From Salvator merianae (Eukaryota; Chordata; Lepidosauria; Squamata; Teiidae): a DNA stretch of 64,000 bases. Positions 22,901 through 32,569 of this stretch are shown here, in pieces. The notes beneath the pieces were generated by a model. That model saw only the letters and a list, made by a program, of their open reading frames with translations, made no database searches and was not told the origin of the DNA. Made by a program: the position numbers and the translations under genes. The stretch is taken from positions 31,163,062 to 31,227,061 of the forward strand of contig QVOM02000116.1 in the NCBI GenBank assembly GCA_003586115.2. Reading direction: 5' to 3'. How positions within the stretch are numbered: the first letter of the stretch is position 1; each line of letters starts with the position of its first letter.

Positions 22901-25900
22901 TATAATATATACAATAGGGAGGTGCATCTTTTAACAATCTTAGCCAGTACATTTTACATGATGTCCAGCTTCTAGAACAGGTACAAGGCTAGCATCACAC
23001 AGAGTGTATTACAGTATTCTAAAATACAAGGCTACCAGTATTTGGCAATAGCAGCTAAGCTATTCTCTTATGTCTGTTTATGATACTGTCTTCCAAGAGG
23101 AGGGAAAGTGATAATCTGGAAATGCTCTGGCTATGAGGGTCAAGGATATTTAACTAATTCTTTTGTGTGCCATTGCTGCTTCCCCCTTTACCCATGACCA
23201 GAGCACTTCTGAGGCACCAGCTGTGTCCTCCTGAAAAAAGCATTAGAGAGGGGTTGAAAGAGTGATAAATATGAAAAGAATTCTTGTTGCCAAATAGATT
23301 TACAGACCCTTAATGCCTATTCAAACACATAACCAGTCTGAGTAGACCATAATGAGTTATTTTAACCTCAGTATTTGCCTCTGTCCCCCAATTTAAATCC
23401 CTCCTATGGCTTGTATTGGTTTAAAATATAATGTTAGATAATTAGATCCAGTTATCCAGTTCTGACTGGTAGTTATAAGCCACTTTGAGTGCTATAAAGC
23501 AAAAGAGTAAGGTAAAATACTAAATAAGAGAGGCCATTTGGCAGTCTCTTTTCTCCTGCAGTGCTACAACTCCCCTTTTAAGTTTGCGCTAAGAAATTTA
23601 GAGGTGCCCCCTAAGAAAGATCTGGGGAAAAATCAGCCCATCTACATTGCTTTATGTTCCACCCATGTTTATCTGTGGAGAGTCACTGCTGGATTTTTGT
23701 CTGTTAAGAGATCACACTTAGTTATGAAAACATAGCTTGCACTGAATTTCATCCATAAAACCCTTCGTATGGATGGAAAGCTTGGAGGTGAAGAGAAGAC
23801 AGATAAAGACATTCATGAAAAAAGTTCTTCTGCTTTTTCCATCATAAAAAATTTCTACTTCTTCCCATTTCAGGATGGTGCTATCTTCCTTTCCCCTTAG
23901 GACTAACTATTCATTCCCAAGGCCAGAGTAGCCTAAATATTATCCACATTTCACTCACGCAGCATCACTGTAAGAAGTCAGCCATTTAGCTCACATGAGT
24001 ACAGCAACAGCACATGCTCTGGAGCATATGACTGTTTGGAGTCTAAATACAACATAAGCCACTGCTCTGAACTTCCTTAAAAACTCCCTCTTCAAAACCC
24101 ATATGTTAGCAGTTCTGATGGGGCACCATCAAACACAATGGCCATGGTGACACCAATACTTTTAATCCAGAATTCAAACCAGTGGTGGCCAGCACATAGG
24201 GTACAGCAATGCAGCAGAATGACAATTGCACTTCCAAGTCAAATCCAAGCCTCATTTATGCTCTTCAAAGATCAAGGCCCATTCTGCCCTGTTGCTGCAC
24301 CCTGCACACTGGCCACCACTATCCATGTTTTGCTGAGGTTCAACGTTTTTAGCTAAATATAATTTTTCTAACAGATGCTAGAATATAACAATGCATTAAT
24401 AGTATTTTCACAAGAGCTGAGAAATAGATGATTTAGATGTATTTTTAGAGACTTAACTTTTTCAATTATTAGTTCAGAAACTTTATCTTCAAATTATTAA
24501 GTGTAATGAAGGATAACAGAGAGGAATTTATTGATATTATGGAAGAATGACTTAAAAATAGAGATACAAGATATAATAAATTTGATAATATTCAAAGAAT
24601 TAAACAAAACAGAGTGAAAGAATTATGGAAGAAAATAATATATAAATGCTACGGGACACCTTGTCAATTGGTGTTTTTGATATATGTGTGTGTGTGTGTA
24701 TACATACATATATGAATGATATCAAATTCATATTCTTGGCCTGGATGTCCAAGAAGAAGAATGTATATACATTTGCTCTGGGAATGTGATAAGAGAAAGG
24801 ATTTTTGAGAAATGATAGAGACTAAAATCAATAATATATTACAGAAACGTATTTACTTAACGAAAGAAATGTGTATGTCCATTCCATGAAGGATTCTGAA
24901 GTTAACAAAGAGGAGAAATTTATACTGGATCAACTTATTAAAGCAGCACAAGTGGTGGTTGCATATGGATGGGAAGATTGCTTGAAATGGATGAAACAGA
25001 ACCGGTATAATTAAGTTACAGATCAAATGACATTCAATATTATATCCTAAATTAAAGATGCTTATAATTTACAGAAAATGGAAAACAGAGCAAAGGAGAA
25101 CTGGATGAAAGTAAAGACATATTTAGAACTCAACTCGGGGAGTAATGAATTGAAACAGAAGAAACACAGAATCTTCCAGTTGTAACTGTTTTCAACATAC
25201 TGAATCAACAGAAGGGAAGAGAAGGGACAGTTGGGTGGGTGGGTGTATGAAATAATAACCATTGTAAAGTATAAATTAAAATTAAAATTAAAAAAAGTTT
25301 AGAAACTTTACATCTGCTCACCACATGTTTCACATCTGTGCTCGATTTCTTGAGTAGAGAGAGATCTTTCTTCTTTTGTTCAATATATTTCTTAATTTCT
25401 ATACAGCAACAGAAAAAGAAAATTCATTTCAATACTTGTGACTTATCCAAAGAAAACGAAAAGAGAGCAACGTAAGTTTTTTACAGTTTAAAAATACTTG
25501 CCATCAACATGAAGTATTTTGACTCCCCAACTCAAGGCATTGGATAGTATACTACCAGATGGGATTAATTCCTGAAATACAAATATTTGTATTTGCATTA
25601 ATTAAAAATATTTTTACATATACATATGTGAACACAAAAACCATCTGAAGTACTGTTTCTTTCTTACTGCGCCCACACTGTATCAATGAGAGCAAATTAT
25701 GTTTTTCTTAAAAAAATGAATTCATCAAAAATGTTTCATTTACTAACTAGCCTCTAAAATTCTCTCTCACCTTGTTAAATAACTGATGCCCATTCTACCA
25801 GAGTGATAGCACATTAATGTGATAAAGACTGTTTCACATGTTATTTGACTTTTATTCATGTTCATCCCATTCTGTTTTCAAAACATAGAACAAACTTCAA

Positions 25901-28900
25901 TAATAGTGAATATCTACAGCTCAGAATTGGAGTGTTACATTGTAGGAATTTTCTGAGCAGAATTTTCTTTCAGAAGACATTTTGCTATCCCACTACTAAA
26001 CAAGAAATAACATTTGCTCTAATAATGCTATCTGGCTTGGTACTGAAACAGCTGCACAAAATTTAGTCCAGAGAACTCTCCTACAACAGCAAACATTAAT
26101 AGATTTTGCCCTTTTGTTGAAGTCAGGATTTTTAATACTGTAAACCATAAGTCCAAACCTCAAGTAGAGCCATTTCTATAAAAATTAAAATAATGAAACT
26201 CGCTAGTCAGAGGAGACAATCAATCACATATTTTGCCTGGTACAACAGTGCTTCACAGTCACAAATCTTCCCTTTTCTGTTTTATTGTCAGATTTTATCA
26301 GAATTCTCCAATATTCCCTCCTGTAGTATGATGAAATATTACAGAAGAAAGCTATATGTATCATTGCATCCTCCTAGAGGCACAAGCTTGCATAAATTCC
26401 TACTAAGATTCCACTTATGATAATAGCAAAGTGTTGGAAAGAACAAGGAAAATGCCCACAATTCAATGACAATGTTTTATATACATGATGACTGGCAACA
26501 GTAGGGAAATCAAATTATCTGTATCAAGAAGGATTTTACACAAAAGTGAAAAGGTCTTAGGTAATATGCACTTGACTTTGCTTTACATCCCACTTATCAA
26601 TGCTTATCTTTTAAAAACATCTCAAGGAAACTGAAAGAGAAACACAGTTGCTTGATTAAACTGCCTTAACATATGCAAGAACACTGACATGGATATTTTT
26701 AAAAGCACAAGTAGATCATGAGGCATACTATCACACAGCTCAATCTTTGTGGTATACTTTTAGCATGGCATTTTTACTCATATGCTACAATTATTTCAAT
26801 TTCTGTTCAATATCTCATAAGACCATCAACAAAGCTGATGCTGTATTTTAGTGAGCATTTTTATTCTTGCTGTTAATCACCCTGAAATCTTGATTATAAA
26901 GGAGCATTATATACAGTACAGTGCTTAAACTAAACCAATCTTAAGACTGCTTGTTAATACGGTTTAGTAGTCTGTGGAACTAGCAACAAAAACTCCAGAT
27001 AGACTGCATGATAGACGATGGCCTTAATAATCACAATCACAGTTGACAAAGTTGAATAGTCCAGTACAAAGAAAAGATGATACTATTAAATGATACATAC
27101 CTGCTCCTTTATTGCTTTTTCAACTAAGGATTTGCCTCTGCTCATGCGCACCTATGTTTAAGAAGGAACAGAATACAGATTGTGTGCATATGTGTAAATG
27201 TTTCAACAAGTAACTTTGAAGGGAAAAGGTTTGCAATCTTCTCACAAGAATTCCCACAAGTTATAACACAATGTTTATGTAACTTTATGACTAAACATGG
27301 TTAGTTTTCTAACAATATTAAAAGATATTTAGGATACCACATTTGGAATAAAAAAGAAATCCAGAGCTGTGAGGAAACAAATCCTTCTAAATGTATTCTC
27401 AAAACAGACCACATGCAGAATAGTACAGATGCTACTACTATAGCACTCTTTCATTATTAGCAATTGTTTGAACTAAATGACTTGAGCAGTCTCTTGATGT
27501 TCTAAGATTTCATGAAGCAACTCATGCTTCTTTGTAAGTGTAGATTTTTAGTTTAAATAGTATGTGCAAAATTTAATAGTGTATTTAATATGTACATTCT
27601 TAAACATATAAAATGATTTATGAATCTTTAACTCAAATGTATTGTCTTGGTGACTTATCAGTTTTCATTTTTTAAAAAGGAGGCAACAGAGTTTTACAGC
27701 TGTGCTATTCAAGCCCTAACAGCTGCTTAAAAGACAAAAAAGTAGAAACTGAGAACGAAACCCCATCCTCAAGAAGCACTTTTAACTAGTCATGCTTTGC
27801 TTGAAACAACATTAACTAGAGTACCAAAAGGTCTAACATACATTGCAAAAGAGAGGGGGGGGGAGGGAGGGAGGGAGAGAATTAATATTAAAGTGTTATT
27901 TATTTGACTTTTTATATCCCCCCCAAAGGTCCCAGAGCAGGACAAACAATAAAAAGATAACCATAAAACAGTGAAAAATGTTCTTAAAATATAACCCTCC
28001 CTCCCTCCTTGGCAGAACTGCACACAGTATGTATTTATTTTTCAGCACAGCTGTAAAATTATCTTCAAGAAATGGTGCACCAATAGGGCAGTAAGAAACA
28101 AAAGATGGCACTTACTGGGTCCACCATCTTAAATGAACTTCCATCTTGTCTGTCTCTTCTGCTGCTTGGATGAGGTGAAGTGTTTCCCCCGTTATATATT
28201 GATTCGGGGCTTGGGACTGGAGATACTTGTCCAAGTGTTTGAACAAATTTTGCTTCTTTTTTGTTAGAAATCAGATAACTAATATCTTTGCTCAGGAATC
28301 CTTCCACTCTCTAAATGTACAAGGAAGAGATAACACAACTTGAGATAACCATGGGCTTTAAAAGCAATAAAAGTAACTAATCCGTTTAACCACTACCAAA
28401 ATTCCCTTTGTACATAGTTCAGCAGTGACCTATGTGAAATAACACAACCAAGAGGGTGAAAGTATACTGAGAACATCTCTGCCACCTCATCCCAAAAATG
28501 GGTAGTTGCTAATTTGTAGGACCGAGCACAATAATTGACTGAAATTCATACAGACAACAATGGATTTAGACTCACGGCTGCTTCACTAAGTAAATGTTGA
28601 TAAGTAATGAACACAAGAAGACTAGGGAGGAAAAGCAAGCTGACAAAGGCAAAATGGACAGAGACCCACCATACTTAGAAGTTCCAGAGCCTGCTTGGGC
28701 TGGTCTTCCCATTCTCCTTCCTTTTTTGTTATGACCCTTCTAGAAAGCCCAAGAGTAAACCTACTCGTTTTACTCAAAAATGTGCTCAATGGTGCCTTGC
28801 ATCCCTATGTTACTCATATAAACTCAGCTCTTTGGTATCAGCAGTTCTGCCTATTAGTTGCCCATCCTTTGTCCCATAACATTATCAATGAGCTGGCAAG

Positions 28901-31042
28901 ACAGACAGTCAAAACTTAATTATTGGTAATTAACACTGGCATCCAGAGCACTCCTTTCTAAGTTTTTAGGCCAAAAGACTGACTCTGAAGGATTCCCTAC
29001 AATGGCAATATTTTCCTACACAGAACAATTGGGAATCGCATGAATACTGACCTAAGTTACACAACATAAAAAGGCACAAAATAAACTCACTTTATATTTT
29101 TTCAACAGAAGCAGGCATATTTACTTACCCCTCCCAATTCCTTAAGATCTTTAGCAATTTTTTCAGAGAGAATATTGGATGGGATATCCAGGTAGAACAC
29201 CTTCCCAGTAAGTGGTTTGTATTTTAGTTTATCTGATTTTGTGGTATCTTTCTTCACAGTTTTCAAAGGAGGTCTGTTTCTTTCTGTCCTTCCTTGCATA
29301 TCACCTATAATAAAAAGCAATGTAATTTGGCAATTCAAAAGGACTCTAATATATTTATGGAAAATTCTGCTGAGGAAAACAATGTAATTTTACAAGAAAA
29401 AAATATACAAAGACAAAAGGGTGCTTGCACAGCATCCAATCATACTTCTTAGGCTGCCTCCAGACATTAGCAGCTTAATCTGCTATTTATGGATATTTCG
29501 GAGTAAAGTGCCTCCAGAATTATCAGCTATTGTCCACAAAGTAGGGCAGCAATGCCAGACAAGTGGAAATACTTGCAGGTGTAGATGCAGGCTCTTGCAA
29601 TGGCATTGCGAATACATCCAGGTACTTACTTTGATGAAGCAAAATACCCAGAAGTATTTATTTATTTATTTATTAGATTTATATGCCGCCCCTCTCCGAA
29701 GACTCGGGGCGGCTTACAATATATAAATATACATGATAAAATTGAATTAGGAGCCATCTAAAATACAATTTAAAATCTATCTAAAACCCCAAACCAAGCA
29801 TACATTCCTAACAACATTCACACCACACAGTCATCCTACCAAACAGTGGAGCATCAAGTTCCGTGACCCCAGGCCTGCCGGCAGAGGTGTGTTTTTAAAA
29901 TCTTCCGAAAGGCCAGGAGAGTAGGGGCAGTACGGATCTCTAGGGGAAGCTGGTTCCACAGGGTCGGAGCTGCCACAGAGAAGGCCCTTCCCCTGGGGCC
30001 CGCCAGCCGACATTGATTGGCTGACGGGACCTGGAGAAGGCCAACTCTGTGGCTCCTGACCGGCCGCTGGGATACATGAGGCAGGAGACGGTCCCGTAAG
30101 TAACCTGGTCCTAAGCCATGTAGGGCTTTATAGGTAACAACCAACACTTTGAATTGGGTACGGAGACTAACCGGCAGCCAATGCAGCTCGCGGAGTGTTG
30201 GAGAGACACTGGCATATCTTGGCAAGCCAGAGATAGCTCGCGCGGCTGCATTTTGGACTACCTGCAGTCTCCGGACACTCTTCAAAGGTAGCCCCATGTA
30301 GAGAGCATTGCAGTAGTATTGTGATCACTGCCCTAGCACGTGTGCATGGCCAGCATTTTCAGCTGGGTTTGGCACTGCACATGCATGGTGGCCTTTCCCA
30401 AGATGGCAGATTGCAGAAGCAAGAGTACAGAAATGACAAGTGCCCTCCCTTTTTAGGTAAAACCCAGATTGGGAGTTCATTTTCCTGCAATAATGTTATT
30501 GTAGGATATTACCACAATATCCCAGGGCTATATTGGGATTGCCAAGGACACATGCAGCAATCCCAATACAGTGCCAGGATAAACCCAGGTTTTACAGCCT
30601 GTTTGGATACAGCCTTAGTCATGCTAGATTAAGCATCTAGCAGCTGATAGGAATGTAGAAGTACAATACTCATATTTTATGTAGTTGAATGCTGTCAAGT
30701 TTAGTGATGTTTTATGAGGTTCTTTTTTTTATATCTCTTGCTTTTATTTTGCTCTGTAGATTATCTTGGTTTGTTTCTTAAAACTAAAGTTAATAAACAA
30801 TTTAAACATTAAGCTTCTGAACCAACACTTCTTCCTGATCTATCTACAAAATGTTTGCCCTGTTACCAAAATAACTGAAACAAACTTAACCTAAACCTCT
30901 AAAAAACAGCTCTAAAAAGAACTTTATTAGACTACTAGTTCAAAACTGAAATTTCAAATCTCACTGTCAGATAAGAGGAAGTTTTTCAAGACTTACAGGA
31001 GAACTGTCCTTTGCTGCTGCTCTTCAAAGCACTTGGTTTCAT
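6885..31042 (-). CDS. DBF4: DBF4, CDC7 kinase regulatory subunit, 12 coding exons
   Basis: Twelve exons (30997-31042, 29129-29304, 28116-28310, 27101-27151, 25502-25571, 25322-25398, 20813-20843, 20570-20612, 17592-17723, 15490-15601, 10006-10130, 6885-7926) join in frame to 699 residues; the human protein has 674. Domains in order: motif N/BRCT-like region (about 45-135; [22 protein letters not shown]); motif M (about 221-236; PFLKVED, YRPFY), which binds CDC7; motif C zinc finger with Cys299, Cys302, His312 and His318 (C-x2-C-x9-H-x5-H); and a long divergent tail ending SSPFIGF, like the conserved ...FTGF of mammals. Known role: the cyclin-like subunit that activates CDC7 to phosphorylate MCM2-7 at origins in S phase. 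All introns are GT-AG except intron 5, which is GC-AG. It is not DBF4B, since the N-region and C-terminal matches are specific. Confidence 0.95.
7927..10005 (-). other. DBF4: DBF4 intron 11
   Basis: About 2.1 kb. It contains a GC-richer block at about 8870-9300 with the imperfect inverted repeat at 9026-9085. No other exon is recognised. Confidence 0.7.
9026..9085. repeat. Imperfect inverted repeat, hairpin-forming
   Basis: Arms 9026-9046 and 9065-9085 are reverse complements at 19 of 21 positions, around an 18-nt spacer. The inner 11 bp (GGACCATGGAG / CTCCATGGTCC) pair perfectly. Confidence 0.85.
10006..10130 (-). CDS. DBF4: DBF4 coding exon 11 (zinc-finger histidines)
   Basis: 125 nt. Begins [11 protein letters not shown], supplying the two zinc-ligand histidines, then [10 protein letters not shown], matching mammalian YQVVDDIVSK. 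Acceptor ACATTAG, donor GTAAAT, phase 2 exit. Confidence 0.94.
12859..13040. repeat. Dispersed direct repeat, copy 1
   Basis: About 80% similar by eye to 13654-13836, 795 bp downstream. Shared blocks include CCCAAATATTTTT and AATGTCTTTGCCCCATGG. The family was not identified. Confidence 0.75.
13654..13836. repeat. Dispersed direct repeat, copy 2
   Basis: Second copy of the element at 12859-13040, in the same orientation with small indels. Confidence 0.75.
15490..15601 (-). CDS. DBF4: DBF4 coding exon 10 (zinc-finger cysteines)
   Basis: 112 nt. Encodes the basic run [20 protein letters not shown] with the two zinc-ligand cysteines of motif C. Acceptor GAACAG, donor GTAAGT, phase 0 exit. Confidence 0.95.
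15602..17591 (-). other. DBF4: DBF4 intron 9
   Basis: About 2 kb, AT-rich. It contains a 99-codon open frame on the opposite strand (16589-16888); no DBF4 exon is seen. Confidence 0.6.
16589..16888 (+). other. Unidentified 99-codon ORF with strong Kozak context
   Basis: Antisense to DBF4. The start lies in GCCACCATGG. The product is Ser/Thr/Lys-rich and basic in its first half ([20 protein letters not shown]), and has no signal peptide or membrane segment. A pyrimidine-rich stretch precedes it. I do not recognise it; it may be a fragment of a transposable-element protein, a retrocopy remnant or chance. Confidence 0.2.
17592..17723 (-). CDS. DBF4: DBF4 coding exon 9 (motif M, second half)
   Basis: 132 nt. 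Encodes [18 protein letters not shown] and [10 protein letters not shown], matching mammalian [17 protein letters not shown]. Acceptor ATACAG, donor GTAACC. Confidence 0.93.
18371..18468. repeat. Perfect 49-bp tandem duplication
   Basis: 18371-18419 and 18420-18468 are identical (unit starts GACTTACATGTCTCAGCTGC). It lies in DBF4 intron 8 (17724-20569), which otherwise holds nothing recognisable. Confidence 0.97.
20570..20612 (-). CDS. DBF4: DBF4 coding exon 8 (motif M, first half)
   Basis: 43 nt. Encodes [13 protein letters not shown] with split codons on both sides, matching mammalian RLKKPFVKVEDMS. Acceptor GAACAG, donor GTAAGC. Confidence 0.9.
20813..20843 (-). CDS. DBF4: DBF4 coding exon 7, 31-nt microexon
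   Basis: Encodes [10 protein letters not shown] plus one base, between acceptor AAATAG and donor GTAAGT. This variable linker corresponds to the mammalian DGGKRVGSGAQKTR stretch. Sequence conservation is weak; frame and splice sites support it. Confidence 0.8.
21370..22130 (-). mobile_element. Possible LTR-like fragment in DBF4 intron 6
   Basis: A moderately GC-rich block inside AT-rich intron. On the minus strand it ends with AATAAAGATTGTTTATT, an arrangement often seen at the R/polyA region of LTRs. No paired LTR, primer-binding site or gag/pol peptide was recognised. Confidence 0.2.
22740..23060 (-). mobile_element. Decayed CR1/L2-type LINE fragment
   Basis: Degenerate version, on the minus strand, of the block present at 30060-30310 (stretches equivalent to CCTTGAATTTGG and GGGAACCAATG). 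No open frame remains. Confidence 0.5.
23380..23525 (+). mobile_element. LINE/SINE 3' tail fragment
   Basis: Contains TATAAGCCACTTTGAGTGCT followed by an A-rich end, a tail type shared with CR1/L2 LINEs and with the SINE at 62789-63075. Confidence 0.5.
24471..25310 (+). mobile_element. 5'-truncated L1 LINE with target-site duplication
   Basis: The insert at 24486-25295 is flanked by AGTTCAGAAACTTTA (24471-24485) and AGTTTAGAAACTTTA (25296-25310), a 15-bp target-site duplication with one mismatch. It carries broken L1 ORF2 C-terminal coding ([13 protein letters not shown] stretch near 24760) and ends in a (ATTAAA)n tail. It lies in DBF4 intron 6, antisense to the gene. Confidence 0.85.
24681..24700. 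repeat. (TG)n microsatellite
   Basis: TATATGTGTGTGTGTGTGTA, inside the L1-derived segment. Confidence 0.9.
25322..25398 (-). CDS. DBF4: DBF4 coding exon 6
   Basis: 77 nt. Enters in phase 1, completing Glu180, and encodes [20 protein letters not shown] and a few more residues, matching mammalian YIEQKKKELYLLKKSST. Donor GTGAGC. An L1 insertion with its target-site duplication ends 11 bp from the donor. Confidence 0.92.
25502..25571 (-). CDS. DBF4: DBF4 coding exon 5 (GC donor)
   Basis: 70 nt. Encodes [20 protein letters not shown] then HVD. The reading frame and protein match require the exon to end in GATG before GCAAGT (25496-25501), a GC-AG intron. No usable GT donor keeps the frame. Confidence 0.9.
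27101..27151 (-). CDS. DBF4: DBF4 coding exon 4
   Basis: 51 nt, phase 0 at both ends. Encodes [17 protein letters not shown], matching mammalian SRGKLLVEKAIKD. Acceptor ACATAG, donor GTATGT. Confidence 0.92.
27853..28030 (-). mobile_element. LINE 3' end with (GGGA)n run
   Basis: A G-run and (GGGA)n tract at 27853-27878 adjoins a LINE 3' block (27895-28030) containing the equivalent of CCCAGAGCAGGACAAAC in reverse orientation. In DBF4 intron 3. Confidence 0.6.
28116..28310 (-). CDS. DBF4: DBF4 coding exon 3 (motif N core)
   Basis: 195 nt, phase 0 at both ends. Encodes [20 protein letters not shown] and SPVPSPES, nearly identical to mammalian DBF4. Confidence 0.95.
29129..29304 (-). CDS. DBF4: DBF4 coding exon 2 (start of motif N)
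   Basis: 176 nt. Acceptor TTATAG, phase-1 entry completing Cys16; donor GTAAGT. Encodes [16 protein letters not shown] and KDLKELGG, the first part of the BRCT-like motif N. Confidence 0.93.
29449..30617. mobile_element. TIR DNA element interrupted by a LINE
   Basis: The ends 29449-29466 and 30600-30617 are inverted repeats at 14 of 18 positions (TTAGGCTGCCTCCAGACA against TAAGGCTGTATCCAAACA). A CR1/L2 LINE (29650-30316) sits inside. The right part has a further perfect 12-bp hairpin (30531-30542 with 30557-30568). This resembles hAT-like non-autonomous elements; no flanking target duplication is clear. Confidence 0.5.
29650..30316 (-). mobile_element. CR1/L2-type LINE, 3' part with reverse transcriptase end
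   Basis: The best preserved LINE here. The frame at 29854-30297 encodes the C-terminal end of a CR1/L2-clade reverse transcriptase: [72 protein letters not shown]. The 3' tail carries CTCGGGGCGGCTTACAA and ends in an ATTT repeat. It is 5'-truncated, in DBF4 intron 1. Confidence 0.88.
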
Positions 31043-31095
31043 TTTCTTGGGAAGTCACATCTTTTCCTCCACTCCGCCTCCCTGACGGTTACGAT
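30997..31095 (-). CDS. DBF4: DBF4 exon with start codon
   Basis: ATG is the complement of 31040-31042, with A at -3 to -1. It encodes [15 protein letters not shown] plus one base before donor GTAAGT (30991-30996). A good acceptor (TTTCCTTTGCAG) ends just upstream at 31096, so the 5' UTR is probably split and begins in a non-coding exon in the CpG island. A donor CAGG|GTGAGT at 31267-31273 would leave a 177-nt 5' UTR intron; that intron is inferred. Confidence 0.85.
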
Positions 31096-31730
31096 CTGCA
31101 AAGGAAAAATAGTCCACACAGACATTAAAGTCCATTAAAAAAAAACAAAAATCTTTAAATTTGCTGGGAAAAGGGCGGAGCTACGGAGCCCAAGCAATTT
31201 CGCCATGTTCTGTTTTCTCTCTCCCCCCCCCCAACTCGGTACGCGAAGCCACCACGTATATCCTCAACTCACCCTGGTGGTCCCTTATCTCCCCCCGATT
31301 TTCTTACGCTGGGGGCCGCGCCTGGTGTCCCGCGCCTGCTTTCCTGCCACCGCCTTCCTGCCCCCCTCCCCGTCGAGGGGCGGTTGACGTTTGAAACGAG
31401 CGTTCTCGCCGCCGTCGCTCCGCGTGGCCACCCCCGCCCAGCCGCGCTTGCTTTCCTCACCCCAAGGCGGTCGCGGATCCCATGGCGCCGGCAGCCAACG
31501 GTCGCTGGTCAGTGTTTCTGCGGCAGCTCGGCCATCGCGCTAGCTGTCTGTCGCTTGCAGTTTCCCGCCTCTGCCCATTCGGGCCTACTAGTGGCTCTTC
31601 TGGCTAGCCTCGCCTCCTTCGTTAGTTTCAACGGCAGCAGCAGTAGCCTCCTGTGAGGCCCCAGCGGCGCCGGGGAGGAGGAGCGCTTCAGTCAGTGCTC
31701 CGCCTCCGGGGCCTAGCCTAGGTGGTTTTT
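31096..31730. promoter_or_regulatory. Bidirectional CpG-island promoter of DBF4 and SLC25A40
   Basis: CpG-dense sequence from about 31160 to 31720 lies between the divergent genes and should hold both transcription starts. Visible sites: a CHR-type TTTGAA at 31390-31395 next to GGCGG, a GC box (GGGCGG), and a YY1-like CGCCATGTT near 31200. Known: CHR and E2F-type elements drive G1/S-G2 genes through DREAM/MuvB, which fits DBF4. Candidate SLC25A40 first-exon donor: GTGAGG near 31652. Exact starts are not determined. Confidence 0.75.
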
Positions 31731-32389
31731 CTTGTTCCGTTTCTTGTATGTGCTAGGAATAGATCTCTCTTTCTTCCTGTTTAAACACAGCACTGGAAAT
31801 GCGGAGTGGGTTCTTTCAGTCTTGTTCCCCCCCCGCGCTCGCAACGCACTGCCACATTTCCAGCCCGCTTTTCCGTCGTTGCTCACCTGTGTAGGCTTGC
31901 TGATAATGTTGATATTTTGCTCATAAGAATATTCCAATCCATTCCATATTGTTCAGTGGCCTTCATGGGATGGACGGTGTGTAGAGGATGTAGTCTTGTA
32001 ATAAAGATGCAATAAAGTCGAACACGATTGCTTGTGACGACTCAGATGTCCCTCTGAAGTTACCTGGGCAAGACCATGAAGTGGCTTGCCATTTGGTGCG
32101 TTATGGATTTTTTTTTTTCTAGTTAAGCTATTACCTCCGGATTTTCTAGTATCTTCCTTTGAAGTCCTACCACACACAACCCCGCTGAGGTTATAGCCTA
32201 ACTAGGAAAAAACACACCTATCTTATCCTTCATCTGCGTTAAAAATAAAAGGCAGCATAAATAGCAACTTGCCTTTTTATCCTTCTAACTCTTCATTCAA
32301 AGAAGATAAGCAGGATAATAGGGTCTGAATGAAGATCTAGTCTGTTACATCGTGAATCATAGATCAGCTAATCACTGAGTTTTCACAAT

Positions 32390-32569
32390 GGCCCTTTCTG
32401 CACTTGACCTTATTCCACATTATATCTTGGAATAGGGATCTGCCATTTGCATCTTACTATGAACTATGGCAGGCCCCACCTGGGGCCTGCTATAATCAGC
32501 ACTAGTGTGTGGATAGCAGGTCCCTATTCTGGGATATAGGCCAGAATAAAGCCAAGTGCAGAAAGGGCC
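32390..32569. mobile_element. Foldback MITE (180 bp)
   Basis: The ends are perfect 17-bp inverted repeats (GGCCCTTTCTGCACTTG, 32390-32406, against 32553-32569). The inverted similarity continues inward for about 55 bp per arm, and the centre is itself palindromic (GCAGGCCCC / GGGGCCTGC). It has no coding capacity and resembles a hAT-type MITE. In SLC25A40 intron 1. Confidence 0.8.

Noticed and set aside
29854..30297. 147-codon frame as a host gene
   Set aside because: It is the reverse-transcriptase end of a CR1/L2 LINE.
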